The notes beneath the pieces were generated by a model. The model was not told the DNA's origin. It searched no databases and worked only from the letters and a program-made list of their open reading frames with translations. The position numbers and the translations under genes were made by a program. A DNA stretch of 64,000 nucleotides from Bacteroidota bacterium (GTDB taxonomy: Bacteria; Bacteroidota; Bacteroidia; Bacteroidales; FEN-979). Positions 42,981 through 53,190 of this stretch are shown here, in pieces. Positions within the stretch are counted from its first letter, which is position 1; each line of letters starts with the position of its first letter. The DNA is taken from NCBI GenBank assembly GCA_026391775.1, contig JAPLDK010000007.1, forward strand, positions 109,341 to 173,340, read 5' to 3'.

Positions 42981-44168
42981 CTACTTCTTTTGTACTGCAT
43001 TGATTTTTTCATTAACAGCCTTTATTTTATCATTCTTCTGCTGCCTGATGTAGATCTGCTTTAGAGAATTCAGGGTTGAAACATCGGTAGGCTGCAGTTC
43101 GGTAGCTTTCTCTAAGTACGGTATCGCCGCTTCGAGATATTTATCAGCCTCAGCCTTTAGTGTTTTATACTCTGCCTCGGCATCCAGCGGAAGGTTCTTA
43201 GCCTTGTCATCATAATATACTGCTTTGTTAACATACAGAGCGCCAATGTTAAAGATCGGGTCAAAGTAGTCAGGCTTTAATTGTATAGCTTTTTTATAGG
43301 CATCTGATGCATTTGTAAACATCTGCTCCCTGAAATCAGCTTTCTTCGAAGTATCATCCACCAGTTTATTATATATGGTGCCAAGTGCATAGTAAATGCT
43401 CGGATTGGCACTATCCTTTTTCGCGGCTAATCTAAGATTGCTTAGCGCTTTGTCAGTATTGTTGAACGTTAGATAGATATTGGTTTCTGCGAGAAATAAT
43501 GGCATATTTCCAGGATAAATTTTCTGACCTTCACGTATAACTGCAAGTGAAGTACTGGAATCTTTCTCCTGACGATATAACTCAGATAGAGAGACATATA
43601 TATTAACTGATTTAGCCTTAAGCTTTAACAAGTCAATGAAATATGTTTTAGCCTGGATCCTTTCATTCGCCATTGTTGCACAGGTGGCAGCATAGAACAA
43701 GGATAAGGTATCAGGAATATTGATTGCTCCAAGGGCAGAATAGCTATGGTCAAATGACATCATTGCACTTTTATAATCCTTTTTTCCATAATAATCGACA
43801 GCCTGGTTGAAATAAGTATTTCTCTGCCAGTTCACTTTCTGGAAAATATCTTCTGCAAATTCCCTCTTCTCATCATACTGGGTGGCCTTTTTGTATGATT
43901 CAAGGGCTTTTGTTAATGGTTCAGGTTCAAGTGATTTGAACTTTTCATCCTTTGTGACTGCAATTTCTGAATAAATATTGCCACGGATAAACCATGCTTT
44001 GGGGTCCTGGGCGGTGCTGGGATCCTGGATACACTGGTTGATGGTTTCTAGTGCCTTATCCAACTTGCCCTCTTTCAGGTAGTTAGATGCTGTCTGGCGG
44101 ACAGCTTTTTGACCAAATGCGAGTGAAATGGAGATGACCATTAACACCAATAATACTATCCTTTTCAT
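42981..44168 (-). CDS. Secreted tetratricopeptide repeat protein
   Basis: A 395-residue protein with a signal peptide (KRIVLLVLMVISISLAFG). The mature part is a series of TPR units, for example ASNYLKEGKLDKALETINQC, SIYYALGTIYNKLVDDTS, DAYKKAIQLKPDYFDPIFNI, YLEKATELQPTDVSTLNSLK, which form a helical scaffold for protein binding. No catalytic domain. CAAATTTA (minus TAAATTTG) at 44201-44208 is a probable -7 site, and a terminator lies directly downstream. It sits 78 bp after gyrA on the same strand. Confidence 0.85.
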   Translation of the reverse strand: MKRIVLLVLMVISISLAFGQKAVRQTASNYLKEGKLDKALETINQCIQDPSTAQDPKAWFIRGNIYSEIAVTKDEKFKSLEPEPLTKALESYKKATQYDEKREFAEDIFQKVNWQRNTYFNQAVDYYGKKDYKSAMMSFDHSYSALGAINIPDTLSLFYAATCATMANERIQAKTYFIDLLKLKAKSVNIYVSLSELYRQEKDSSTSLAVIREGQKIYPGNMPLFLAETNIYLTFNNTDKALSNLRLAAKKDSANPSIYYALGTIYNKLVDDTSKKADFREQMFTNASDAYKKAIQLKPDYFDPIFNIGALYVNKAVYYDDKAKNLPLDAEAEYKTLKAEADKYLEAAIPYLEKATELQPTDVSTLNSLKQIYIRQQKNDKIKAVNEKINAVQKK

Positions 44169-44245
44169 GTGTGGAGAATTAAATTTCAGATTTGAAGCGG
44201 CAAATTTATGAAAAGCCCCCTGATAAATAAAGATAACTCAGGAAA

Positions 44246-46804
44246 TTAATTTTCGTCTTTTCCCGCAGGATTTTCGGTATCGGGTGAGCCTGATTCGTCC
44301 CCTGCCTGCTGATCAATATCATCCACGACGGTTTCATCAGTTTCCGCTCCCTCTTCGACTTCCACTTTGGCAACGGCAGCAATAGCATCTCCATCGTTGA
44401 TTTTAATCAACCTCACTCCCTGTGTGGCACGTCCGACTATCCTTAAATCAGCAATGGCCATGCGGATAATGATTCCCGATTTGTTAATGATCATCAGATC
44501 ATCGCTATCGGTGACGTCACGGACTGCAATAAGCGGGCCTGTTTTATCTGTTATATTTATGGTTTTCACGCCTTTACCACCTCTGTTGGTTACCCTGTAA
44601 CCATCAATGTTGGATCTTTTTCCATACCCGTTTTCAGAAACCACCAGTACCTCTCGTTGTTGATCTTTGGGAAGGCAGATCATTCCTACAACCTCATCTT
44701 CTTTTCCTCCCAGGGTAATACCCCGAACACCGGAAGCATTTCGGCCCATGGGCCTTACCTTGATCTCGTTGAAGCGGATAGCTCTGCCTGAGCGCAGGGC
44801 CATCAGAACCTCATCCTCTCCATGGGTCAGCTTTGCTTCAAGCAAGCGGTCTCCTTCATTGATATTGATTGCAATGATGCCATTCTGGCGGGGCCTTGAA
44901 TAAGCCTCCAGTGAGGTCTTTTTAATAGTCCCCCGCTTGGTACATAAAATTATGTAATTGGAAGCACAGTATTCCTCGTCCTTGAGGTCCTTTACATTGA
45001 TAAAGGCTCTCACTTTATCATCAGGCTCTATATTTATCAGGTTCTGTATTGCCCTTCCCTTAGAGATCTTTGTACCTTCAGGAATTTCAAATACCCTGAG
45101 CCAGAAGCATTTGCCTTTTTCCGTAAAGAACAAAAGGTAATTATGGTTGGTGGCAACGAACAGATGTTCAAGGAAGTCCTCGTCACGTATGTCGGATCCC
45201 CTGAACCCTTTCCCTCCCCTATTCTGCCTGCGGTATTCCGATAGGGGAGTCCGCTTGATATATCCCATATGTGAGATGGTAATCACTACGTTTTCATCTG
45301 CAATAACATCTTCCATCCTGAAATCAATTGCAGTATAAACAATCTGGCTGCGTGATTCGTCCCCGTATTTCTCTTTGATCTCCCTCATCTCCTCCTTGAT
45401 GATATCCATCCTCATATATTCATTTGCAAGGATGGATTTCAGATGTTCGATGAGCTTGATAAGTTCCTCGTATTCAGCCTTGATTTTATCACGTTCAAGT
45501 CCGGTAAGCCGCTGTAGCCTCATTTCAAGAATCGCCTTTGCCTGGATCTCACTCAGTGTGAAACTCTCCATCAGGCCGTTACGTGCATCGTCAGGTGTTC
45601 TTGACTCACGGATCAGCTTGATAACCGCATCAAGATTGTCCAGCGCTATCAAAAGTCCTTCAAGTATATGAGCACGCTTCTCTGCTTCAGACAGTTCAAA
45701 CTTTGTTCTCCTGGTGATAACATCATGCCGGTGGTTGACAAAATGTACAATAAGATCCTTCAGATTCAGGGTCATGGGCCGGCCATGGACAAGTGCTATA
45801 TTATTGATATTAAAGGATGTTTGCAAAGGAGTCATCTGGTATAACTTATTAAGGACGACATTTGTAATGGCCTCCTTCTTCAGTTCATATACGATACGGA
45901 CACCGGAGCGATCGGATTCATCGCGGATATCTGTGATCCCTTCTATCTTTTTATCATTTACGAGTTCGGCTGTCTTTTTGATCATTTCAGCCTTGTTCAC
46001 CTGGTAAGGAACTGATGTAACAATTATCTTCTCCCGGCCGTTATCATCCTGCTCTATTTTGATCTCACCGCGCATCATGACCCTACCCCTGCCGGTATGA
46101 TAGGCTTCCTTCACTCCTTCGTAACCATAGATCACTCCACCGGTTGGAAAATCCGGCGCTTTAATGAACTTCATCAGTTCATCGATTGTGATCTCCCTGT
46201 TATCTATATAAGCAATAATGCCATCAATAACCTCACTGAGGTTATGCGGTGCCATGTTTGTGGCCATACCTACTGCAATCCCGGAGGCCCCATTGATAAG
46301 GAGATTGGGTATTCTGCAGGGCATTACTGTAGGCTCCTGCAGGGAATCGTCAAAATTCAGCTTGAAATCAACCGTATCCTTTTCAATATCGGCAACAACT
46401 TCCTCGGCAATTTTACGCATCCGGGCCTCGGTATACCTCATGGCTGCGGGATTATCCCCATCCATGGAACCGAAGTTACCCTGACCATCAACCAGCGGAT
46501 ACCTCAGGCTCCATTCCTGGGCCATGCGCACCATGGCATCATATACCGATGTATCTCCGTGAGGATGATACTTTCCAAGCACCTCCCCCACTATTCTGGC
46601 AGACTTTTTATATGAACGGTTCGAAAGCACTCCGAGTTCATACATTCCATAAAGCACCCTGCGGTGAACAGGCTTCAATCCATCCCTTACATCAGGTAAT
46701 GCCCGGGCCACAATTACCGACATTGAATAGTCGATATAAGCAGTCTTCATCTGGTTCTCAATGTTTACCTGAACAATCTTCTCTCCGGATTCCATTTTTT
46801 CCAT
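44246..46804 (-). CDS. gyrA: DNA gyrase subunit A
   Basis: About 852 residues. Gyrase A cuts and religates DNA during negative supercoiling. The N-terminal [56 protein letters not shown] (quinolone region with Thr and Asp at positions equivalent to E. coli 83 and 87) and the catalytic Tyr in AMRYTEARM are clear; the C-terminal pinwheel carries a GyrA box-like [10 protein letters not shown]. An acidic tail ends the protein. Starts at ATG 46804 or 46795; the latter aligns best with Bacteroides GyrA. The TTG at 46825 is less likely. Confidence 0.97.
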   Translation of the reverse strand: MEKMESGEKIVQVNIENQMKTAYIDYSMSVIVARALPDVRDGLKPVHRRVLYGMYELGVLSNRSYKKSARIVGEVLGKYHPHGDTSVYDAMVRMAQEWSLRYPLVDGQGNFGSMDGDNPAAMRYTEARMRKIAEEVVADIEKDTVDFKLNFDDSLQEPTVMPCRIPNLLINGASGIAVGMATNMAPHNLSEVIDGIIAYIDNREITIDELMKFIKAPDFPTGGVIYGYEGVKEAYHTGRGRVMMRGEIKIEQDDNGREKIIVTSVPYQVNKAEMIKKTAELVNDKKIEGITDIRDESDRSGVRIVYELKKEAITNVVLNKLYQMTPLQTSFNINNIALVHGRPMTLNLKDLIVHFVNHRHDVITRRTKFELSEAEKRAHILEGLLIALDNLDAVIKLIRESRTPDDARNGLMESFTLSEIQAKAILEMRLQRLTGLERDKIKAEYEELIKLIEHLKSILANEYMRMDIIKEEMREIKEKYGDESRSQIVYTAIDFRMEDVIADENVVITISHMGYIKRTPLSEYRRQNRGGKGFRGSDIRDEDFLEHLFVATNHNYLLFFTEKGKCFWLRVFEIPEGTKISKGRAIQNLINIEPDDKVRAFINVKDLKDEEYCASNYIILCTKRGTIKKTSLEAYSRPRQNGIIAININEGDRLLEAKLTHGEDEVLMALRSGRAIRFNEIKVRPMGRNASGVRGITLGGKEDEVVGMICLPKDQQREVLVVSENGYGKRSNIDGYRVTNRGGKGVKTINITDKTGPLIAVRDVTDSDDLMIINKSGIIIRMAIADLRIVGRATQGVRLIKINDGDAIAAVAKVEVEEGAETDETVVDDIDQQAGDESGSPDTENPAGKDEN

Positions 46805-46852
46805 TTTCAATCTATTGGTTTTCAAGAGAATAATAATTCATTCTCCAGAGTA

Positions 46853-46883
46853 CGAAGGTAGCAAAAATCCCCTTTATTACCAA
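46853..46883 (-). promoter_or_regulatory. Probable gyrA promoter TTG-N20-TACCTTCG
   Basis: On the minus strand TTG (plus 46881-46883), a 20-bp spacer and TACCTTCG (plus 46853-46860; one mismatch to TAnnTTTG) lie about 49 bp before the gyrA ATG at 46804. Confidence 0.6.
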
Positions 46884-47020
46884 TGAAAAAAGCATTAATA
46901 TTTTATCCTCTTATGAACACGGAAATGTTAATAATTAAAGGCCTTTCATTATGATTATCGCAATTTCGATTGTATTTTTGGTCCGTTGCCATTTTTACCG
47001 ATAAAAGAAGATTGGCTTGA

Positions 47021-47036
47021 TTATTGTAAACAATAA
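47021..47036. promoter_or_regulatory. 16-bp palindrome in the gyrA-clpC intergenic region
   Basis: TTATTGTAAACAATAA is a perfect palindrome (7-bp arms around AA) 78 bp before the clpC start. Its form suits a dimeric repressor or activator. It is not a CIRCE element, whose arms have a different sequence and 9-bp loop. Confidence 0.5.
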
Positions 47037-47113
47037 GTTGCAGGTACAATTTAAATCGTATAATTACATTTTTTTTGGGACCTGCAACGTTATTAATGAG
47101 AAAGGATTATTGA

Positions 47114-49672
47114 ATGGAAGCTAAGTTTTCACAACGTGTCAAAGACGTTCTAATATACAGCAGAGAAGAAGCACAACGCCTTGGGAATGATTATATCGGC
47201 CTTGAGCACCTCGTCCTTGGGATAATCAGGGAGGGCGAAGGCCTTGCCATAAAGATTCTGAGAAACCTGGGCGCCGACCTGAAAGAGATACGGACCAAAA
47301 TCGAGCAGGCAGTCGCCAGCCACAAAGAGCGTCCTGCCGGTGCCGAAAATATTCCCCTTATAAAGCAGGCCGAAAGAGCACTCAAGATTACATATCTGGA
47401 AGCCAAGGTATTCAACAGTGAACTAATTGGAACCGAACACCTTCTCCTTGCTATTCTGAAAGACGAAAACAATCTTGTAACCAAAACATTCGGTAATTTT
47501 GGCATAAGCTATGACAGCTTTAAGGAGGAATTAAGGGCTATCATGAGTTCAGGCCTTGAAGACAAACCCTTGCCCCCTCAGAATATCCTTCCGAAGGATG
47601 AAGAAGATGAAGAGCAGGAAGAAGGCGGCAAATCATTTATTTCAACTCCTAAACGATCCGGCGAAGCTAAATCCAAGACTCCTGTCCTTGATAATTTTGG
47701 CAGGGATATTACAAGGGCCGCCGAAGAAGGCCGCCTTGACCCTATTGTCGGAAGGGAGAAAGAACTTCAGCGCATTGCCCAGATCCTTAGCCGCCGTAAA
47801 AAAAATAACCCAATCCTTATAGGTGAGCCAGGCGTTGGGAAATCTGCCATTGCCGAAGGGCTTGCCCTCAGGATAGTACAGAGAAAAGTTTCCAGAGCTT
47901 TATTCAACAAACGCCTTGTCTCTCTTGACCTTGCCTCCCTGGTAGCAGGCACCAAATATCGCGGTCAGTTTGAGGAAAGGATGAAAGCTGTCCTCAATGA
48001 ACTGGAAAAAAATCCGAATATCATACTGTTCATCGACGAGATCCACACGATAGTGGGAGCAGGAAACGCTTCAGGTTCACTGGATGCATCGAATATGTTT
48101 AAGCCTGCCCTTGCCAGAGGTGAGTTGCAGTGTATAGGCGCTACAACCCTGGATGAATACAGGCAATACATTGAGAAAGATGGTGCCCTGGAAAGGCGAT
48201 TCGAGAAAGTCCTTGTTGACCCGACCGACCCGGATGAAACTATTGAGATCCTTCAGAATATAAAGGAAAAATACGAAGATCATCACCTGGTAAAATATAC
48301 CGATGAAGCTATCAAAGCATGTGTATCCCTCACAAACCGTTACCTGAGTGACCGCTACCTCCCCGATAAGGCTATTGACGCCCTGGATGAGGCAGGTGCA
48401 AGGGTCCATATCACACATATCAATGTTCCGCAGGAAATCATAAACATAGAGAACCAGATCGAAGAAGCCAGGAAGAAAAAGATGGAGGCTATAAACAGCC
48501 AGAAGTTTGAAGAGGCTGCCGACCTTCGCGACACTGAAAGAAAACTTCAGGACAACCTGGAAAAGGAAAAGAAAAGGTGGGAGGAACAGGCTAAAATCAA
48601 CCGCGAGATCGTAAACGAAGAGAACGTGGCCGAAGTTGTAGCCATGATGACCGGAATCCCGGTCCAGCGTATCGCTAAAAACGAAAGCGAAAAGCTTATC
48701 AATATGGAAGGCGAACTGGCAAATTCGGTGATCGGCCAGAGTGAGGCCATTAAGAAGGTCGTTAAAGCTATCCGCCGGAACCGTGCAGGATTAAAAGACC
48801 CCAATAAACCCATAGGTACATTTATTTTTCTTGGTCCTACCGGTGTCGGAAAAACCCACCTGGCCAAGATCCTTGCCAAATATCTCTTTGATACTGAAGA
48901 TGCACTCGTAAGGATAGATATGAGCGAGTACATGGAAAAATTTGCGGTATCAAGACTTATCGGTGCACCTCCGGGATATGTAGGTTATGAAGAAGGCGGA
49001 CAACTTACTGAAAAGATCCGCCGCCGCCCCTACTCCATTATTCTTCTTGATGAAATTGAAAAAGCGCACCCGGATGTCTTCCACCTTTTATTGCAGGTAC
49101 TTGACGACGGACAGTTGACCGATAGTTTCGGCCGCAGGGTTGATTTCAAAAATGCTATCGTGATCATGACTTCCAATATAGGTTCCCGCCAGCTTAAAGA
49201 TTTCGGCCAGGGAGTCGGTTTCATGACGAAAGCTAAAATGGAATCCAGTTCCGAGCATGCAAGAGGTGTAATCGAAAATGCCCTGAAGAAGACTTTTGCA
49301 CCTGAATTCCTGAATCGTATTGATGATGTCATCATCTTTAACTCTCTGGAAAGGGGGGACATCCATAAGATCATTGATATTGAACTCGCTCAGCTCTTCA
49401 AGCGTATCAAAACTATCGGCTACCAGGTAGTTATATCGACTGAGGCCAAGGACTTTATCGCGGAAAAAGGCTGGGATTCCCAGTTTGGTGCAAGACCACT
49501 TAAACGTGCAATACAAAAATACATCGAAGACGTCCTGGCCGAAGAGGTCATTAAATCAAAGCTTACATCCAATGATGTTCTAACCTTGGATATTGATAAG
49601 GAAAAAACGGATGTATTTGTAACGGTCAGCAGGATTGAACCTATCCTTCCGGCTCAGGAAGCAGGCAATTAA
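47114..49672 (+). CDS. clpC: ATP-dependent Clp protease ATP-binding subunit ClpC
   Basis: An 852-residue AAA+ unfoldase. Two Clp-N repeats open the protein ([20 protein letters not shown], then [21 protein letters not shown]). The first AAA domain has [15 protein letters not shown] and a Walker [16 protein letters not shown]; a UVR-type helix pair follows ([20 protein letters not shown]); the second AAA domain has [29 protein letters not shown] and a ClpP-binding loop GVGFMT. It degrades proteins with ClpP and adaptors. It is divergent from gyrA, and its stop overlaps that of the next convergent gene (TTAA 49669-49672). Confidence 0.96.
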   Translation: MEAKFSQRVKDVLIYSREEAQRLGNDYIGLEHLVLGIIREGEGLAIKILRNLGADLKEIRTKIEQAVASHKERPAGAENIPLIKQAERALKITYLEAKVFNSELIGTEHLLLAILKDENNLVTKTFGNFGISYDSFKEELRAIMSSGLEDKPLPPQNILPKDEEDEEQEEGGKSFISTPKRSGEAKSKTPVLDNFGRDITRAAEEGRLDPIVGREKELQRIAQILSRRKKNNPILIGEPGVGKSAIAEGLALRIVQRKVSRALFNKRLVSLDLASLVAGTKYRGQFEERMKAVLNELEKNPNIILFIDEIHTIVGAGNASGSLDASNMFKPALARGELQCIGATTLDEYRQYIEKDGALERRFEKVLVDPTDPDETIEILQNIKEKYEDHHLVKYTDEAIKACVSLTNRYLSDRYLPDKAIDALDEAGARVHITHINVPQEIINIENQIEEARKKKMEAINSQKFEEAADLRDTERKLQDNLEKEKKRWEEQAKINREIVNEENVAEVVAMMTGIPVQRIAKNESEKLINMEGELANSVIGQSEAIKKVVKAIRRNRAGLKDPNKPIGTFIFLGPTGVGKTHLAKILAKYLFDTEDALVRIDMSEYMEKFAVSRLIGAPPGYVGYEEGGQLTEKIRRRPYSIILLDEIEKAHPDVFHLLLQVLDDGQLTDSFGRRVDFKNAIVIMTSNIGSRQLKDFGQGVGFMTKAKMESSSEHARGVIENALKKTFAPEFLNRIDDVIIFNSLERGDIHKIIDIELAQLFKRIKTIGYQVVISTEAKDFIAEKGWDSQFGARPLKRAIQKYIEDVLAEEVIKSKLTSNDVLTLDIDKEKTDVFVTVSRIEPILPAQEAGN

Positions 49673-50484
49673 AATCGGTTCAGCAGCTCTTCATGTTTCA
49701 TGGTACGTATAAGGGTTTCCCCGTTATCGTTCACATTGCCAAACACTGAATCAAGAATCTGGTTTATGTTATTGTCTCCGCGGAAGAAATACCTTACCGT
49801 GATCGAAAACCCATTGTTTTCATAATTGATCTTATCACCCAGGGGATCAGTAATATAAAAATTATCGGTTTGGACAGATTCTCCTTTCAGGTATTTCACA
49901 GCCAGAGGAGCAAGGATATCAGCAGTCTTTATTTTATTGATGTCGATGAAATGATACTCTCCCATCACAAACTGTTCTTCCATGAAGTAGAAAAAGGATT
50001 TCATCTTCATGTTCTGAAGCTCCTCATTATACCCGACAAGCTTGACCCTGGTGGTATTGAATCTGGATACATTGATGCATTCAGGTTCTCCTTTTATTTT
50101 AGTAAGTTTCTTGTAAAAGGTTAAAAAAGGAATATCTCCGAACTCTATCTTGGTCTCAGTTTGAAAAAACAAGGCGCTTTTCTTCGGCTTGTAGAATGTA
50201 AAAAAATGCATTGAGATCTCGTCCTTGATACAGTTGTTATGCGGGTTCCTGAGGTTATTTTCCTTGAAAAATTCGAGAAATTCATAACTGAAGCGGCCGT
50301 ATAAAATGCGGATATATCCGAGTTTTAGCAGGGGATAAAGTCTTGCCCTCGTGAAAACCAGTAAAAGTACCAGTAGAAAAATTCCCACCAGGGCCAGGAT
50401 AAGGTACAGCATACTCGGGTCAAACGACGTACTGTCTTTCGCGGTCCTTGCAAGCAGAATAAAGTTGAGAAGCGGGCTGTTCAT
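49669..50484 (-). CDS. Hypothetical single-pass membrane protein
   Basis: About 271 residues from ATG 50484; an earlier ATG at 50538 lies inside the -7 element. A hydrophobic stretch at about 24-44 (MLYLILALVGIFLLVLLLVF) is followed by a soluble part of about 225 residues containing YGRFSYEFLEFFKENN, KPKKSALFFQTET, FFYFMEEQFVMGEYHFID and SITVRYFFRGDNNINQILD. I recognise no family and no catalytic motif. Aromatic content is high. It is convergent with clpC; its promoter faces the acyl-CoA dehydrogenase end region. Confidence 0.6.
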   Translation of the reverse strand: MNSPLLNFILLARTAKDSTSFDPSMLYLILALVGIFLLVLLLVFTRARLYPLLKLGYIRILYGRFSYEFLEFFKENNLRNPHNNCIKDEISMHFFTFYKPKKSALFFQTETKIEFGDIPFLTFYKKLTKIKGEPECINVSRFNTTRVKLVGYNEELQNMKMKSFFYFMEEQFVMGEYHFIDINKIKTADILAPLAVKYLKGESVQTDNFYITDPLGDKINYENNGFSITVRYFFRGDNNINQILDSVFGNVNDNGETLIRTMKHEELLNRF

Positions 50485-50535
50485 AAGATAGTAATAATTC
50501 AGCACCAGATGATTGACGTTCAAAATTTGGCAATG

Positions 50536-50543
50536 CAAAAGTA
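50536..50543 (-). promoter_or_regulatory. Bacteroidota -7 element TACTTTTG
   Basis: The minus strand reads TACTTTTG about 51 bp before ATG 50484. A TTG (plus CAA 50566-50568) lies 22 bp further upstream, one base over the usual spacing. Confidence 0.5.
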
Positions 50544-50578
50544 ATCTAAATTATGATTGCGTCTTCAATACAGTACCA

Positions 50579-52363
50579 TTAAAATTTATACTGGTTTTCC
50601 TCGATAAGCTTTGCGGCAATCCTCCTGCGTGCTTCCTTCATATTAAAGCCGGCAACCGTATTGAGAGATTGCATTGCCCCTGCCAGAACAGTGGCCTCCT
50701 CGCCAGTTGTAAAGCAATACACCGCATCACATCCTGCTTTACGGATCTTGTCGGCGGCATCGTAAATAAGGATGTCCAGAATATCCTTATATAAAGTCAT
50801 AGTTTCGGCACCTTTTAAACCTTCAAGCTTGCTTATCCTGAGGGCGGTTGATTCGGCTATATAAAGCTCTATGATCATGTCGGAGATATTATTGAGGACT
50901 TCCTGCTCCATCCCAAGTTTCTTTTCAAAAGTCTTTGATGCACCGTAGATTGTAAGCAGAATGGCCTTCTTAAAGTTCCTTATGTAACGCATCTTCTCTT
51001 CATAATACCCTTCGGATGAGGACGCGGATTCGGCAACATGGCCCAGGCTTGCTGTCAGTTTCTCGGCGGCACCCATGAGGTCGAAGTCGCCCTTCATAGC
51101 ACGTTTCATTGCAGTATCCACAACAAGCAAGCGGTTGATTTCGTTGGTTCCTTCAAATATCCTGTTGATCCTGGAATCACGGTATCCCCTCTCTACTGCC
51201 ATTTCAGCAGAATATCCCATTCCTCCGTGGATCTGGACAGCTTCGTCAATTACAAAATCGAGGGCCTCAGAACCGTAAACTTTCAGGATGGCCGCCTCAA
51301 CGGCATAATGGCTGATACCTTCAATGCTGGCCCTTCCCTTATCCATTCCTTCAGCTTTATTTTTCTGTATCTGGATGTCAACGTCACTACTCACCCTGTA
51401 GATGGCTGATTCAAGCGCAAATGTCCGGATTACCTGTTCGGCAAGTTTATGTTTTATGGATCCGAACGTTGAGATCAGAACACCGAATTGTTTACGCTCA
51501 TTTGCATATTTTACCGAATCGTTAATTGCTTTTTTACCGGCACCAAGAACGTTGGCACCCAGTTTGATACGGCCCATATGGAGGATGCTGAGAGCGATAC
51601 GGAAACCCTCTCCCCTGGCACCGAGCAGATTTTCAACAGGTACCTTGACATCATTATAGAAGATCTGAGCAGTGGACGATCCCTTGATCCCCATCTTGTG
51701 CTCATCAGGGTTCACGATAATACCTGTAAAAGTACGTTCAACGATGAATGCCGATAATACCCTGTCCCGGTCGATTTTTGCAAACACCACTTGTGAATCG
51801 GCGAAACCCGCATTGGTGATCCACATCTTCTGCCCGTTCAGGATATAATGTTTCCCGTCTTCCGAAAGTACCGCCTGGGTTTTACCGGAATTTGCATCAC
51901 TGCCGGCTCCGGGTTCTGTAAGGCAATATGCACCTATCATCTCTCCCGATGCAAGCCTGGTAACATAACGCTGACGCTGGTCTTCATTCCCGTAATACAT
52001 TATCGGTAAAGTCCCGATGCCGGTATGGGCCATAAAGGCAACAGAAAATGAATAGCCCGCACCGATGGTTTCGGCTGCCAGCATCTGGGTCACAAAAGAC
52101 TGTCCGAACCCTCCGTATTCTTCCGGCAGAGCAATACCCATAAGGCCCAGTTCCCCTGCTTTTTTAAGGGTGGCTTTCATGAGATCCGTATCAGGGGTAT
52201 CAAGCTTATCCACTATCGGATATAATTCCGTCTGAAGAAAATCCCGACATGTTTGTGCGATCATTAACTGCTCTTCGTTAAATTCCTCAGGGATGAATAT
52301 ATCCGCGGGAGTGATCTCGCGAACGAGAAATTCACCGCTTTTCAATACTTGCTGGTTTTCCAT
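50579..52363 (-). CDS. Acyl-CoA dehydrogenase with C-terminal extension
   Basis: A 594-residue FAD enzyme for the first step of fatty acid beta-oxidation, similar to the long VLCAD/ACAD type. Motifs are YCLTEPGAGSDANSGKTQA (signature 1), QKMWITNAGFADSQVVFAK, ILHMGRIKLGANVLGAGKKA, and QIHGGMGYSAEMAVERGYRD with the catalytic Glu region RIFEGTNEINRLLV. The extra C-terminal 170 residues are helical, as in VLCAD. It is the last gene of the etf operon, so electrons pass to EtfBA and on to the membrane Fe-S protein. Confidence 0.92.
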   Translation of the reverse strand: MENQQVLKSGEFLVREITPADIFIPEEFNEEQLMIAQTCRDFLQTELYPIVDKLDTPDTDLMKATLKKAGELGLMGIALPEEYGGFGQSFVTQMLAAETIGAGYSFSVAFMAHTGIGTLPIMYYGNEDQRQRYVTRLASGEMIGAYCLTEPGAGSDANSGKTQAVLSEDGKHYILNGQKMWITNAGFADSQVVFAKIDRDRVLSAFIVERTFTGIIVNPDEHKMGIKGSSTAQIFYNDVKVPVENLLGARGEGFRIALSILHMGRIKLGANVLGAGKKAINDSVKYANERKQFGVLISTFGSIKHKLAEQVIRTFALESAIYRVSSDVDIQIQKNKAEGMDKGRASIEGISHYAVEAAILKVYGSEALDFVIDEAVQIHGGMGYSAEMAVERGYRDSRINRIFEGTNEINRLLVVDTAMKRAMKGDFDLMGAAEKLTASLGHVAESASSSEGYYEEKMRYIRNFKKAILLTIYGASKTFEKKLGMEQEVLNNISDMIIELYIAESTALRISKLEGLKGAETMTLYKDILDILIYDAADKIRKAGCDAVYCFTTGEEATVLAGAMQSLNTVAGFNMKEARRRIAAKLIEENQYKF

Positions 52364-52392
52364 TTGATTTGATTTGGTTTGATGATTAATGC

Positions 52393-53190
52393 TTACAGGT
52401 TTAATGAAACAGCGATCAGTTCTGCGATATCCATATTTCTGACCTCGGTTTCCTTGTTTTTATATTTTATTCCGTCGGTTATCATATTCATGCAAAAGGG
52501 ACAAGCGGTTGCAACAACCTGAGCACCCGTTTGAAGCACATCTTCGGTACGTTCCATATATACCTCTTTGGACCCGGGCTCTGCCTCCTTGAACATCTGT
52601 GCGCCTCCTCCTCCGCAGCAAAGAGCTGAACTGCGGTTCCTCCTCATTTCAGTAAAAAGGGGACTCAGCTTCTTCAGGATATTCCTTGGTTCCTCATAGA
52701 TCTCATTTGCACGGCCGAGATAACATGGGTCATGATATGTAATCTTTGTCGCTCCAAAGGATGCTTTATTGACCTTAAGTGTCCCATTGGATATCATCTC
52801 ATCAAGAAAATGTACATAGGTGACCACTTCATAGTGGCCTCCCAGGTCGGGGTACTCGTTTTTGAAAATATTGTAACAATGTGGGCAGATTGTCAGTATC
52901 TTTTGAATTCCGTATGATTTAAAGAGTTCAATATTGTGCAGGGCCTGCATTTGGTAAAGCATCTCGTTACCCGCTCTCCTTGCAGGATCACCTGTACAGG
53001 TTTCTTCGGTCCCGAGAACTGCATAGCTTACCTTTAATGAGGTCAGTATTTTCGCGAACGCCCTTGCAACTTTACGGTAACGGTCATCAAAGGCACCCGA
53101 ACATCCAACCCAAAATAAAAATTCAGGCTTCTCCCCTCTGGCAAAGAGATCAGCTATTACAGGCAGTTGTATAGATATCATCTCACTCAT
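52393..53190 (-). CDS. CCG-domain Fe-S oxidoreductase subunit (HdrB-like)
   Basis: A 265-residue protein with two CCG (cysteine-rich) domains, as in HdrB of heterodisulfide reductase and in EtfD-type proteins. Cysteine motifs are WVGCSGAF, EETCTGD and ICPHCYN in the first half; HDPCYLG, SALCCGGGG and TACPFCMN in the second. Such domains bind noncubane 4Fe-4S clusters. The start overlaps the end of the membrane Fe-S gene by 4 bp, so the two products are probably made as a pair, in place of one fused EtfD. Confidence 0.88.
   Translation of the reverse strand: MSEMISIQLPVIADLFARGEKPEFLFWVGCSGAFDDRYRKVARAFAKILTSLKVSYAVLGTEETCTGDPARRAGNEMLYQMQALHNIELFKSYGIQKILTICPHCYNIFKNEYPDLGGHYEVVTYVHFLDEMISNGTLKVNKASFGATKITYHDPCYLGRANEIYEEPRNILKKLSPLFTEMRRNRSSALCCGGGGAQMFKEAEPGSKEVYMERTEDVLQTGAQVVATACPFCMNMITDGIKYKNKETEVRNMDIAELIAVSLNL

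Noticed and set aside
46097..46615. A 172-codon open frame on the plus strand inside gyrA
   Set aside because: Antisense to a clearly coding gene, with no recognisable domain; the coding signal belongs to gyrA.
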